Shown piece after piece: positions 1 to 8,869 of a stretch of DNA of 64,000 nucleotides. Each line of letters begins with the position of its first letter. Positions within the stretch are counted from its first letter, which is position 1. The notes beneath the pieces were generated by a model that was not told the DNA's origin, ran no database searches, and saw only the letters and a program-made list of their open reading frames with translations. A program made the position numbers and the translations under genes. Origin of the DNA: Sandaracinobacteroides hominis (GTDB lineage Bacteria; Pseudomonadota; Alphaproteobacteria; Sphingomonadales; Sphingomonadaceae); NCBI RefSeq assembly GCF_016464365.1, contig NZ_JADCUC010000001.1, positions 124,001-188,000 on the forward strand. Direction: 5' to 3'.

Positions 1-365
1 AAGGCGCGTGCTTCGCTGTCAGAGCTTTTCTTTTGATCGGTTGCCTGTTGCTCGGCGCGGCGGCGGATGGCGGTGGTGCCGGGCCAGTCGGGGTGGGCGG
101 TGAGGAATTTCGCCTGCACGGCGAGCGAGGGTTCGGCGCCGACGGCCGGGGTGCGGCGGAGCCAGTCCCAGGTGGCGAGCGAGTCAGCGAGTGGGGAAGG
201 CGCGCCATAGGGCTGGGCGCCGCTGCGGGCATCATAGGCGTTGAACTGCTGGCGGAGCCAGACGGTGCTGGCGGTGTCGCTCTGTGCGGCTAGCGGGGCG
301 GCGAGCGGTGTGGAGGCGAGGGCGAAAGCCAGCAGGGCGGCGCGAAGGGTATGTTGCACGGTCAT
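1..365 (-). CDS. Exported lytic-transglycosylase-like protein, N-terminal part (gene continues beyond the window)
   Basis: Only the first 121 or so codons are inside the window. The product starts MTVQHTLRAALLAFALASTP and has a clear signal peptide ending near residue 27 (LAAQ), so it is exported. The following stretch contains short helical repeats with the pattern FLTAHPDWPG then IRRRAEQ, which is typical of the alpha-helical superhelical part of soluble lytic murein transglycosylases; the catalytic domain would lie outside the window. It is transcribed away from dapA, with about 80 bases between the two starts, so the promoters are divergent. The family call is an inference from the helical-repeat motif and from the usual neighbourhood of dapA in sphingomonads; another exported TPR-like protein is possible. 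Confidence 0.55.
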   Translation of the reverse strand, partial: MTVQHTLRAALLAFALASTPLAAPLAAQSDTASTVWLRQQFNAYDARSGAQPYGAPSPLADSLATWDWLRRTPAVGAEPSLAVQAKFLTAHPDWPGTTAIRRRAEQQATDQKKSSDSEARA

Positions 366-448
366 CCCATAGTCTTTAGGCAGGCCGGGCAGATGCGCCA
401 AGGCCGTGTGACGGGCTTTGCGCCGGCGCCTCTCTATCCTGGGACCAG

Positions 449-1333
449 ATGATGACGAAGATTACCGGCTCGATCCCTGCGCTTGTGACCCCGTTTCGCG
501 ACGGGAAAGTGGACGAGCGGGCGCTGGCCGAGTTCGTCGACTGGCAGGTGTCTGAGGGGTCGAGCGGGCTGGTGCCATGCGGGACGACGGGCGAATCGGC
601 GACGCTGTCCATCGAAGAGCATGACCATGTGGTGGCGCTGACCGTTAAGGCGGCGAAGGGGCGGGTGCCGGTGATTGCCGGCTGCGGCTCCAACGATACG
701 GCGGTGGCGCTGCAGCATATGGAGAGCGCGGCGAAGGCCGGGGCGGATGTGGCACTGGTGGTTTGCCCCTATTACAATCGGCCGGGGCAGCGCGGGCTGA
801 TCGCGCACTTCCTGCATCTGGCGAACAAGGGGCCGCTGCCGATCCTTCTGTATAATGTGCCGGTGCGGAGCGGGATCGACATGACGACCGAGACGATGGC
901 GGAGCTGGCGCTGCATCCGAACATCATCGGCGTAAAGGAATCGACCGGCGATATCGAGCGGGTGAGCCAGATCCGCGAGCAATGCGGCAAGGATTTCCGC
1001 ATCATCTGCGGCAATGACTATATGACGCTGGGGTCTGTTGCGCATGGGGCGCATGGGGCGATTTCGGTGACCGCGAACGTGGCACCTCGGCTGAATGCGG
1101 AGCAGGTGGCGGCTTGCCTGCGCGGCGATTTCGCGACGGCGCTGGCGCTGCAGGATCAGTTGTATCCGCTGCACAGCGCGCTGTTTTCCGACGCTTCGCC
1201 CGGGCCGACGAAATTTGCGCTGAGCCTGCTGGGGAAGGTGGGGATGGAGACGCGGCTGCCGGTGGTGGCGCCGGGCGAGGCTTCGCGGGCGAAGGTTGCG
1301 GCGGCCATGGCACACGCCGGGATAGCTCCGTGA
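449..1333 (+). CDS. dapA: 4-hydroxy-tetrahydrodipicolinate synthase
   Basis: Condenses pyruvate with aspartate semialdehyde in the cytoplasm, the first committed step of the lysine and diaminopimelate pathway. The 294-residue protein is a full-length TIM barrel of the DapA/NAL family. Visible active-site residues are the CGTTGES loop (Thr46, Thr47), Tyr135 and Arg140 in [10 protein letters not shown], and Lys163 in GVKEST, which forms the Schiff base with pyruvate. The start is the first of two adjacent ATGs; starting at the second would remove one residue. Diaminopimelate feeds cell-wall synthesis, which fits the divergent lytic-transglycosylase-like gene. smpB follows after 73 bases on the same strand. 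Confidence 0.96.
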   Translation: MMTKITGSIPALVTPFRDGKVDERALAEFVDWQVSEGSSGLVPCGTTGESATLSIEEHDHVVALTVKAAKGRVPVIAGCGSNDTAVALQHMESAAKAGADVALVVCPYYNRPGQRGLIAHFLHLANKGPLPILLYNVPVRSGIDMTTETMAELALHPNIIGVKESTGDIERVSQIREQCGKDFRIICGNDYMTLGSVAHGAHGAISVTANVAPRLNAEQVAACLRGDFATALALQDQLYPLHSALFSDASPGPTKFALSLLGKVGMETRLPVVAPGEASRAKVAAAMAHAGIAP

Positions 1334-1406
1334 TTTTTCCTTTCTCCTCCCCTTCGCTTCGGGCGCGCAGTCGCGCTTGCGGCGCCTTCGGTGCCGGGTT
1401 CCGCTG

Positions 1407-1886
1407 ATGGCGCGGCCGAAACCCGTTGGCACCAAGGTGAAGACCGTCGCCGAGAACCGGCGCGCACGCTATGAATATGCCTTTGAGGATATTCTGAGCG
1501 CCGGGATCGTGCTGACCGGCACAGAGGTGAAGAGCCTGCGCTTTGGCGAAGGCTCGATCGCGGAAAGCTATGCCGAGGTAAAGAATGGCGAGGTATGGCT
1601 GGTGAATGCCAACATCCCCGAGTTCAGCCATGGCAACCGCTTCAACCACGAGCCGAAGCGACCGCGCAAGCTGCTGCTGCGCGAGCGCGAGATCGAGAAG
1701 CTGCACGGGGCGGTGGCGCGGCAGGGCATGACGTTGGTGCCGATTTCCGTCTATTTCAACGAGCGCGGGCGGGCGAAGGTGGAGCTGGCCGTCGCCAAGG
1801 GGCGGAAGCTGCACGACAAGCGCGCGCACGAAAAGGAAAAGGACTGGAAGCGGGAGGCGGGGAGGCTGCTGCGCGAGAAGGGCTGA
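1407..1886 (+). CDS. smpB: SsrA-binding protein SmpB
   Basis: Binds tmRNA and delivers it to stalled ribosomes during trans-translation. The 159-residue protein shows the SmpB core: [12 protein letters not shown] near the N-terminus, the GTEVKSLR motif, [20 protein letters not shown], and the basic tail with [26 protein letters not shown] chose the ATG giving [20 protein letters not shown] because homologues begin like this; an ATG 30 bases upstream would only add ten arginine-rich residues. The tmRNA gene itself was not found in this window. It sits between dapA and a DUF2062 gene. Confidence 0.95.
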   Translation: MARPKPVGTKVKTVAENRRARYEYAFEDILSAGIVLTGTEVKSLRFGEGSIAESYAEVKNGEVWLVNANIPEFSHGNRFNHEPKRPRKLLLREREIEKLHGAVARQGMTLVPISVYFNERGRAKVELAVAKGRKLHDKRAHEKEKDWKREAGRLLREKG

Positions 1887-2031
1887 GCCCTGGTTCAGCC
1901 GCTGTCCATCGCGTTCCCGTTCCAGTCTGTCGAAAATATGCAATCTGTGGCCGCCGCCGTTGCGTATCGGGCACGGTGGACACATCTTTGCCGTAAATGG
2001 CGGGCAGCGGGCGCCGGCATAAAATGGAGCG

Positions 2032-2604
2032 ATGGAAACAGGGGTGAAGCGCTGGCTGCGGATATCGACGAGGGAAGAGCTGCTGGGCAACCGGTGGCTG
2101 AAGCCTTTTGCCGAGCATCTTTCAAGCCCGCTGTTGTGGCGCTGGAACCGTAGAGGGGTGGCACGAGGTACTGCGCTGGGCTTGTTTGCCGCCTTTGCGG
2201 TGCCCGTGGCGCAGACGCCCTTCGCCGCACTGTTTGCGGTGGGCGCCAGGGCGAATCTGCCGGTGGCGGCCCTGGCGACTTTCGTGACCAATCCGTTGAC
2301 GGTCCCCTTCATCTATTATCTGGCCTATCTGGTGGGGCGGTTTGCGCTGCGCGTGCAATCGGACACATTTTTTGCGCTGTCGCCCGATGCCGGGGCGATC
2401 GAGCGGGCCTTTGACTGGATCGTGACGCTGGCCGGGCCGACCTATGTGGGGCTGCTGCTGTTTGCGGCGGCGTCCGCGGCGATCGGCTATCTCGCGGTAC
2501 ATCTGGGCTGGCGGATGTGGGTGAGGCAGCGCTGGAAGCGGCGAAAGAAGCAGCGTGCGGCGCGGCCGGTTGTGCGCAACGGCGCCAGCCGGATCGAGGT
2601 ATGA
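2032..2604 (+). CDS. DUF2062 domain membrane protein
   Basis: A 190-residue inner-membrane protein of the DUF2062 family, function unknown. The N-terminus (residues 1-40) is cytoplasmic-looking with paired Trp and Arg residues. Hydrophobic segments follow at about 47-75 (GTALGLFAAFAVPVAQTPFA), 80-110 (ALATFVTNPLTVPFIYYLAY) and 140-165. The P-x-Q-T-P-F and N-P-x-T-x-P-F-I-Y motifs are characteristic of the family. Its stop overlaps the ATG of the next gene (ATGA), so the two are probably translated together. The 145 bases in front of it hold no other gene. Confidence 0.85.
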   Translation: METGVKRWLRISTREELLGNRWLKPFAEHLSSPLLWRWNRRGVARGTALGLFAAFAVPVAQTPFAALFAVGARANLPVAALATFVTNPLTVPFIYYLAYLVGRFALRVQSDTFFALSPDAGAIERAFDWIVTLAGPTYVGLLLFAAASAAIGYLAVHLGWRMWVRQRWKRRKKQRAARPVVRNGASRIEV

Positions 2605-3242
2605 GTTTCAACAGGAAGCTGGCGGAAGCCAAGCAGGCGTGGGCGCGCGCCGGCAGACTGCTGACGGGAAAGATCGACCCCGACCATGAGATGCGGCTGC
2701 CGCCGGGGCAGCGGCTGGTGACGAACTGGCCAGTGCTGGACCTGGGGGTGCAGCCACATGTGGAGATTGCGAACTGGCGGCTGGCCGTGGACGGGGCAGT
2801 GGAGCATCCGCTGGAGCTGGATTGGGAGGCGTTCCTGGCGCTGCCACAGGCGGAAGATGTTTCCGATATCCACTGTGTCACGCAGTGGAGCCGCTATGAC
2901 AATCGCTGGCAGGGGGTGAAGACCGGCGTGCTGGCGGGGCTGGTGAAGCCGAAGCCGGAGGCGGCACATGTGATCCTGCACAGCCATGACGGCTATACGA
3001 CGAACGTGGAACTGGCGCATTTCCTGGAAGAGGACTGCCTGGTGGCGCACAGCCATGACGGGATGCCTTTGACGCGCGAGCATGGCGGGCCGGCACGGCT
3101 GGTGATTCCGCGCTGGTATTTCTGGAAAAGCGCGAAGTGGATTAAACGCATCGAGTTTTCCGCCGTGGACAAGCCCGGATTCTGGGAGGTTCGCGGTTAT
3201 CACAACATCGGTGATCCCTGGCTTGAGGAGCGCTACGGCTGA
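2601..3242 (+). CDS. Sulfite-oxidase-like molybdopterin oxidoreductase (YuiH type)
   Basis: A 213-residue protein consisting of the molybdopterin-binding fold of the sulfite oxidase family, without a haem or C-terminal dimerisation domain. The likely Mo-ligating cysteine is in DIHCVTQWSRYDN. Further family motifs are HGGPARLVIPRWYFWKSAKWIK and the closing [14 protein letters not shown]. No signal peptide is visible, so it appears cytoplasmic. Its substrate cannot be told from sequence. I used the ATG overlapping the DUF2062 stop, giving MSFNRKLAEAKQAW; a longer start upstream would overlap the previous gene by nearly 90 bases. It also overlaps the start of the kinase gene that follows. Confidence 0.88.
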   Translation: MSFNRKLAEAKQAWARAGRLLTGKIDPDHEMRLPPGQRLVTNWPVLDLGVQPHVEIANWRLAVDGAVEHPLELDWEAFLALPQAEDVSDIHCVTQWSRYDNRWQGVKTGVLAGLVKPKPEAAHVILHSHDGYTTNVELAHFLEEDCLVAHSHDGMPLTREHGGPARLVIPRWYFWKSAKWIKRIEFSAVDKPGFWEVRGYHNIGDPWLEERYG

Positions 3243-4356
3243 AGGGCCGGTTGCGCCTGTGCGGACACAGGCGGTGGGGCTGCTGGCGGCCGGGCTGGCG
3301 CATGATCTGAACAATATGCTGGGCGGCATCGTGGCGACCGCCGAGCTGCTGCAGCTGCGCGGCGGCATGGGCCGCGAGGACAGCCGCGATCTGGAGGCGA
3401 TTGCCGAGCAGGCGGTAAAGGCGAGCTCGCTGGTGCGGCAGATCCTGGCCTTTTCCCGGCAGGACATGCTGAACCCGGAGACGGCCGGGCTTGCGGCACT
3501 GGTGCAGCGCTTTCGGCCCATGCTGGAGGCGCTGGCGGGGGCTTCGGTGCGGCTCGACCTTGCCGGGGGCGAGGATGTGCGGGTGCGGGTGGATCCGACA
3601 GCGCTGGAGCGGGTAGTGGTGAACCTTGTGCTGAACGCCCGCGATGCCGTGCTGGAGACGCGGCGGTCCAGAGGGCTGGTGCGGATCTCGACCGCGCGGC
3701 GGGCACCCGGGGAGCGGCCGGAAGCGGGGCGCACGTTCATGCCGGATGCGCCCTATGCAGTGCTGCAGGTAGAGGACAATGGGCCAGGGATCGACCCGGT
3801 GCATGCAGCGCGCATCTTCGAGCCCTATTTCACAACGCGCCCCGGCGGACAGGGATTGGGGCTGGCGAGCGCCTTCGGGCTGGTGAAGCAGTCTGGCGGG
3901 TTCCTGCTGCAGGATCGCAGCGTGCTGGGGGGCGCGCGCTTTGCGGTCTATCTGCCGGAAGCCGGCGCGGCGATGGCGCGAACACCCTATGCGACGTTGC
4001 CGGGCGGGCAGGTGGTGCTGCTGGTGGAGGATGATCTGCTGCTGCGCATGTCGGTGGCGCGCGGGCTCGAGCGGCTGGGATACCGGGTACGGCACGCCGC
4101 CGACGGCGAGCAGGCGCTGGCCCGGCTGGCGTCGGAACGGCCGGCGCTGATGGTGAGCGATATCCGCATGCCCGGGCTGGACGGGGTGGAGCTGACGCGG
4201 CGGGCGCGGGGGCTGTATCCGGGGCTGCGGGTGCTGCTGGTCTCGGGATTTGCCGACGAGGAAGCGCGGCTGGCGGTGCCGGGGCTGGATGTGGCGTTTT
4301 TGCCGAAACCCTTCACGGTGAAGACACTTGGGGAACGTATTCGCGAGCTTGTGTGA
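3211..4356 (+). CDS. Short CckA-like hybrid histidine kinase with C-terminal receiver domain
   Basis: A 381-residue two-component protein. The H-box [16 protein letters not shown] places the phospho-accepting His at residue 31. HATPase motifs follow: [11 protein letters not shown] (N-box), VEDNGPGID (G1) and [19 protein letters not shown] (G2). A receiver domain occupies about 265-378 with VEDD, phospho-acceptor Asp317 in MVSDIRMPG and Lys366 in FLPKP. The arrangement HisKA-HATPase-REC matches the C-terminal half of CckA, the alphaproteobacterial cell-cycle kinase, and the position just before recA is where sphingomonads often keep cckA. Transmembrane and PAS regions are absent. The start is uncertain: GTG at 3211 overlaps the previous gene by 32 bases, and TTG at 3223 or GTG at 3259 are alternatives. 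Confidence 0.8.
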   Translation: MIPGLRSATAEGPVAPVRTQAVGLLAAGLAHDLNNMLGGIVATAELLQLRGGMGREDSRDLEAIAEQAVKASSLVRQILAFSRQDMLNPETAGLAALVQRFRPMLEALAGASVRLDLAGGEDVRVRVDPTALERVVVNLVLNARDAVLETRRSRGLVRISTARRAPGERPEAGRTFMPDAPYAVLQVEDNGPGIDPVHAARIFEPYFTTRPGGQGLGLASAFGLVKQSGGFLLQDRSVLGGARFAVYLPEAGAAMARTPYATLPGGQVVLLVEDDLLLRMSVARGLERLGYRVRHAADGEQALARLASERPALMVSDIRMPGLDGVELTRRARGLYPGLRVLLVSGFADEEARLAVPGLDVAFLPKPFTVKTLGERIRELV

Positions 4357-4384
4357 AGGGCGGCTCGCAAGGCTTGCAGGGGTG

Positions 4385-4399
4385 GAACAAAAAGGGTAC
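4385..4399. promoter_or_regulatory. Candidate LexA (SOS) box upstream of recA
   Basis: The bases read GAAC, seven bases, then GTAC. The alphaproteobacterial LexA site is a direct repeat GAAC-N7-GAAC, so this has a single mismatch in the second half. It lies about 100 bases before the recA start in the only gap of this operon-like stretch, where an SOS operator is expected. The A-rich spacer also fits known sites. Confidence 0.5.
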
Positions 4400-4501
4400 G
4401 AAAAGTTCGGACGGTGGCCTTGCGCCCCGGAGGGGGCACGGCTAGCACGAGCCTCAGGGTCTATATGTGCGGCGGTTCGCCGATTGCGGAATGGGGATTT
4501 G

Positions 4502-5527
<1,026 letters not shown>

Positions 5528-6046
5528 TGCGTTATTGAGCGGGGCGGCCTGAAAAGGCTGCTTCGTGCAGGAACTTCCCGCATGATTGTTGCGATTTCGG
5601 CTGAACCGAGGGCTGGATAGAGCCTTCGGGGTGGAAATCATGTCATATTTCTGATATGTGGTTTCACATCGGAGAAGCTGCAGGTTGGATTCGGGCGAAT
5701 CGCCCGGGTTTTCCTGTATGTTCGGTTTAGTCCGGGCTGACCCAGCAAGGTTGGCTTTGCATAACGGATGAAGGCCTTTTCTTCGAATGTCGCCAACTGG
5801 CGGTGTGTCTTCCGGGTCTCGTCGGGACACTGCCATGAACATGATGATGTCGAGCGAGACCGGATCTGCCGATTTTTGCCCTGCCGGCTGGCATAGTGGA
5901 TTGCCTGCCTGTTCCGTTCGATCCCTTTCCAAGGATTGGTCAGCGGTGACTTCCGGCAAGGGCTGCGTTACCCGCAACCTGCAAGGCGACGGGGTTGAAT
6001 GCAAGGCAAGGCCGGGCTCGAACGCCAAGAAAGGACAGACAAGCCA
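5528..6046. other. 519-base gap between recA and carD, no gene recognised
   Basis: No convincing coding sequence is present on either strand; the open frames lack family motifs and good starts. The stretch contains a GC hairpin at 5692-5706 (separate entry) and an AT-richer segment at 5640-5680. The last 120 bases before carD end with AAAGGACAGAC, a good ribosome binding site. The region may hold the carD promoter and a long leader, or an unrecognised small RNA; I could not match it to tmRNA or any known RNA family. Confidence 0.5.
5692..5712 (+). terminator. Possible rho-independent terminator after recA
   Basis: CGGGCG, a three-base AAT loop and CGCCCG form a perfect six-pair stem, followed by GGTTTT. 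The T-run is short and the hairpin is 165 bases after the recA stop, so the call is weak. Confidence 0.4.
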
Positions 6047-6547
6047 ATGGCAGCAAAGGCACTCAGCTTCCAGGTGGGTGACAATGTCGTGTATCCCAAG
6101 CACGGCGTTGGTCGCGTGATCGAGATTCTCTCCAGCGAAATCGCTGGCACCAAGCTCGAGCTTTATGTGCTTCGCTTCGACAAGGAGCGGATGACTCTGA
6201 AAGTTCCTACCGACAAGGCCGAGGGCGTGGGGATGCGCAAGCTTTCGAGCGAGGCGACCCTGAAGGACGCACTGCTGACGCTGAAGGGCAAGCCGAAGAT
6301 CAAGCGCATCATGTGGTCGCGTCGCGCCCAGGAATATGAAGCCAAGATCAATTCCGGCGACCTGGTTTCCATCGCCGAAGTGGTGCGCGACCTGCATCGC
6401 GCCGAAGACCAGCCCGAACAGAGCTATTCCGAACGGCAGATCTTTGAAGCGGCGATCAGCCGCCTGGCGCGCGAAGTGGCGGCGATGAAGAACATCGACG
6501 AGCCGGCCGCGCAGCGCGAGATCGAAAGTGTGCTGAAGGCCGCGTAA
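6047..6547 (+). CDS. carD: CarD/CdnL family transcriptional regulator
   Basis: A 166-residue RNA-polymerase-binding protein that stabilises open promoter complexes, often at ribosomal and housekeeping promoters. The N-terminal CarD_CdnL_TRCF domain starts FQVGDNVVYPKHGVGRVIEI and runs to about residue 65. The C-terminal half is helical, with RIMWSRRAQEYEAKINSGD and LVSIAEVVRDLHRAEDQPEQSYSE-type sequence conserved in the alphaproteobacterial branch, and ends with ERQIFEAAISRLAREVAA. ATG 6047 follows an AAAGGACAGAC ribosome binding site. The gene stands alone, with a long upstream gap and a strong terminator directly after it. Confidence 0.93.
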   Translation: MAAKALSFQVGDNVVYPKHGVGRVIEILSSEIAGTKLELYVLRFDKERMTLKVPTDKAEGVGMRKLSSEATLKDALLTLKGKPKIKRIMWSRRAQEYEAKINSGDLVSIAEVVRDLHRAEDQPEQSYSERQIFEAAISRLAREVAAMKNIDEPAAQREIESVLKAA

Positions 6548-6573
6548 GCGGTTTTCGCGAATGGGGAATGCAA

Positions 6574-6615
6574 GGGGTGTGGGGCCGATGCGCCCCGCAC
6601 CCTTTTGCTTTTTCG
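6574..6615 (+). terminator. Rho-independent terminator of carD
   Basis: An eleven-pair stem (GGGTGTGGGGC at 6575-6585 with GCCCCGCACCC at 6592-6602, one G-U pair) with a six-base loop is followed at once by TTTTGCTTTTT. It begins 27 bases after the carD stop. Confidence 0.85.
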
Positions 6616-6695
6616 CTTTTGCGGCGCGGCCTTGCGGTCGCCGGGATGCTCGCCTAGAAGCGGTGGCGAGAGAGGGATTGAAAGGGAGAAGATCC

Positions 6696-7385
6696 TTGCG
6701 CACCTCGCTTGCCGGCCTGCTGGCCGTTTCCGTTATCGCCGTTTCCGCCCCGGCCCTTGCCGCCCAGCGCAATTTTCCTGTCGGGAATTTCAGCGAGGTT
6801 GTCCTTACCGGCTCAACCGACGTGCATGTGAAGGTGGGCGGCGCCGCGGCCGTTTCGGCGACTGGCGCCGATGCAGACCTTGATCGGATGGATATCCGCG
6901 TGGAAGGCAACCGGCTGCTGATCGGCACCAAGAAGGGCAGCTGGAGCTGGACTTCGCGCGATGGCGTAGATGTGTATGTGACGGTGCCGGCGTTGACGGC
7001 GGCGATCATCAGCGGTTCGGGCGACATGGATATCGACCGGGTGAGCGGCCCGTTCAGCGGCCGGGTGAGCGGCTCGGGCGACATGGAGGTGGCCAAGGTG
7101 AATGCGCCCACGTTGAACCTTGCCATATCCGGTTCGGGCGACATCGGTGTCGCAGCCGGGACCTGCGGCACCGGCACCTATGCGACGACTGGTAGTGGTG
7201 ACATCGACGCCGGCAACGTGCGCTGCACAACGGTGGCGGCGACGGTGACCGGATCTGGCGACATCGATGGGTTTGCGACCGGCACGGCGACGCTGCGCGT
7301 GACCGGATCGGGCGATATCGAAGTGAAGGGCGGGGCGCGCTGCACGACGAGCACGACCGGATCGGGCACCACCCGCTGCAGTTGA
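6696..7385 (+). CDS. Exported GIN-domain (DUF2807) putative adhesin-like protein
   Basis: A 229-residue exported protein of the head-GIN / putative auto-transporter adhesin family, function unknown. After a signal peptide ending at about residue 22 (APALAA) comes NFPVGNFSEVVLTGSTDVHV, the usual start of the domain. The rest is a beta-helix-like repeat in which the tetrad GSGD recurs six times at about 19-20 residue spacing, followed by a final GSGT, and the protein ends TTRCS. I chose the TTG at 6696: it gives a typical signal peptide (MRTSLAGLLAVSVIAVSAPA) and has GGGAG seven bases upstream. Longer in-frame starts reach back into the carD terminator. Cys residues in the last third may form disulphides. 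Confidence 0.8.
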   Translation: MRTSLAGLLAVSVIAVSAPALAAQRNFPVGNFSEVVLTGSTDVHVKVGGAAAVSATGADADLDRMDIRVEGNRLLIGTKKGSWSWTSRDGVDVYVTVPALTAAIISGSGDMDIDRVSGPFSGRVSGSGDMEVAKVNAPTLNLAISGSGDIGVAAGTCGTGTYATTGSGDIDAGNVRCTTVAATVTGSGDIDGFATGTATLRVTGSGDIEVKGGARCTTSTTGSGTTRCS

Positions 7386-7443
7386 TGATCGGATGGGGGC
7401 GGCCTGCCTGGCGGCCCCTGTTTCCTGATTGGCCAGCCCGGCC

Positions 7444-8832
7444 CTAGCTGACCAACCCCGACAGGGTAGCGAGGCCGAGGAACAGCAGGAAGCCCATCGA
7501 ATCGGTGATCATCGTCACGAAAACGGATGAGGCGACGGCCGGGTCCGCCCCGGCGCGTTTGAGGCCGAGCGGCACCAGCACGCCGGCGAAGCCGGCGAGG
7601 ATGAGGTTGAAGAGGATGGCGGCGGCGATGACGCCGCCCAGCAGCCAGTCGGAGAAGATGAGGCCGACGCCGGTTCCCAGCAGGACCGCGATGGTCGCGC
7701 CGTTGAGGAGGGCAATGAGCGCTTCGCGACGGACGGTGCGGCCGGTGTTGGCGACGGTCAGCTGGCCGGTGGCAAGCGCGCGGACGATGACGGCCATGGT
7801 CTGGTTGCCGGTATTGCCACCGATCGAGGCGACGATGGGCGACAGCGCGGCAAGGATCACCATATGCTCGATGGTGGCGCCAAAGGCGGCGATGACGCTG
7901 GCCGAGACGATGGCCGTGCCGAGATTGGCGACCAGCCAGCGGATGCGGGCGCGGTAGCTGTCGAGCACGGGTTCGAAGATGTCGCCGTCGCCAGCGCCGG
8001 AGAGCTTCAGGATGTCCTCGCCGGCTTCCTCGGAAATGATGTGGACGATGTCATCGGCCGTAATGACGCCTGCAAGGCGCCCGTCATCATCGACGACGGC
8101 GGCGGAAATGAGGGCGTATTTCTGGAAGCGGAGCGCCACCTCTTCCTGGTCCATGTCGACCGGGATCAGCGTCTGCTGGCGCTGCATGACGTCGGAGACG
8201 GGAACCCAGCGCGGGGTAGTGAGAATCCAGGAGAGGCGCATGGTGCCGACGGGGCGGTTGTCTGGCGAGACGACGAATATCTCCCAGAAATCGGTGACGT
8301 CGTTGGCTTCGGCGCGGAGGTGATCGATGACCTGCCCGACCGTCCATTCCTCGGGGACGGCGATCAGCTCGCGCTGCATCATCCGGCCGGCTGATTCCTC
8401 CGGATAGGAGAGCGCGGTTTCGATTGCCGAGCGGTCGTCGTCGGAGAGTTCGTCGAGAACGGCTTCCTGCTCGGCCGGTTCCAGCTCTTCGATGAGGGCG
8501 ACGGCATCGTCGGTGTCCATTTCCGCGACCGCTTCGGCGACCTGTGCGGCAGGGAGTTCGCCGACGACTTCGTCGCGGACCCAATCGTTCATTTCCGCCA
8601 GCACGTCGGCGTTGAGATCGCTGCCGAGGGCGGAGGCGAGGAGGCTGCGCCTGTCGGCGTCGAGCTGTTCGAAGAGGTCGGCGACGTCGGCCGGATGAAG
8701 CGGCTTTACGAGCGCCCGGACTTCGCCTTCGTCTTCGGCCTCCAGCGCTGCTTCCACGGCACGCAGGAAGCCCGGCTGCAGACGATTGTCGGCGACCGCT
8801 GCGTTGGTATCCTGGAAGTCCTGCTCGCTCAT
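7444..8832 (-). CDS. mgtE: Magnesium transporter MgtE
   Basis: A 462-residue Mg2+ channel/transporter of the inner membrane. The acidic cytoplasmic N-domain (about 20-130) carries the LHPADVADLFEQL-type superhelical repeats. It is followed by a CBS pair (about 135-255, including MMQRELIAVPEEWTVGQVI and VDDDGRLAGVITADDIVHII) that senses cytosolic Mg2+, then five membrane segments from about residue 285. The pore motif is SIGGNTGNQTMAV, as in the family. The start MSEQDFQDTNA was preferred to an in-frame start 87 bases upstream that would overlap the aminotransferase gene. It lies 37 bases downstream of that gene on the same strand and converges on the GIN-domain gene. Confidence 0.95.
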   Translation of the reverse strand: MSEQDFQDTNAAVADNRLQPGFLRAVEAALEAEDEGEVRALVKPLHPADVADLFEQLDADRRSLLASALGSDLNADVLAEMNDWVRDEVVGELPAAQVAEAVAEMDTDDAVALIEELEPAEQEAVLDELSDDDRSAIETALSYPEESAGRMMQRELIAVPEEWTVGQVIDHLRAEANDVTDFWEIFVVSPDNRPVGTMRLSWILTTPRWVPVSDVMQRQQTLIPVDMDQEEVALRFQKYALISAAVVDDDGRLAGVITADDIVHIISEEAGEDILKLSGAGDGDIFEPVLDSYRARIRWLVANLGTAIVSASVIAAFGATIEHMVILAALSPIVASIGGNTGNQTMAVIVRALATGQLTVANTGRTVRREALIALLNGATIAVLLGTGVGLIFSDWLLGGVIAAAILFNLILAGFAGVLVPLGLKRAGADPAVASSVFVTMITDSMGFLLFLGLATLSGLVS

Positions 8833-8869
8833 CGCGAAGTCGCTTGGCCCTGCTGGGCGTGGATTGCAA

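Noticed and set aside
2487-3740. Long open frames on the minus strand opposite the molybdoenzyme and kinase genes
   Set aside because: They mirror strongly coding plus-strand genes in a GC-rich genome, are Arg/Pro/Ser-rich and show no family motifs.
5787-6119. 110-codon plus-strand frame overlapping the carD start
   Set aside because: No ribosome binding site or family motif, and its second half lies inside carD in another frame.
8833-8869. Mg2+ riboswitch before mgtE
   Set aside because: Only 37 bases separate mgtE from the upstream gene, too short for a known M-box or other Mg2+ sensor.
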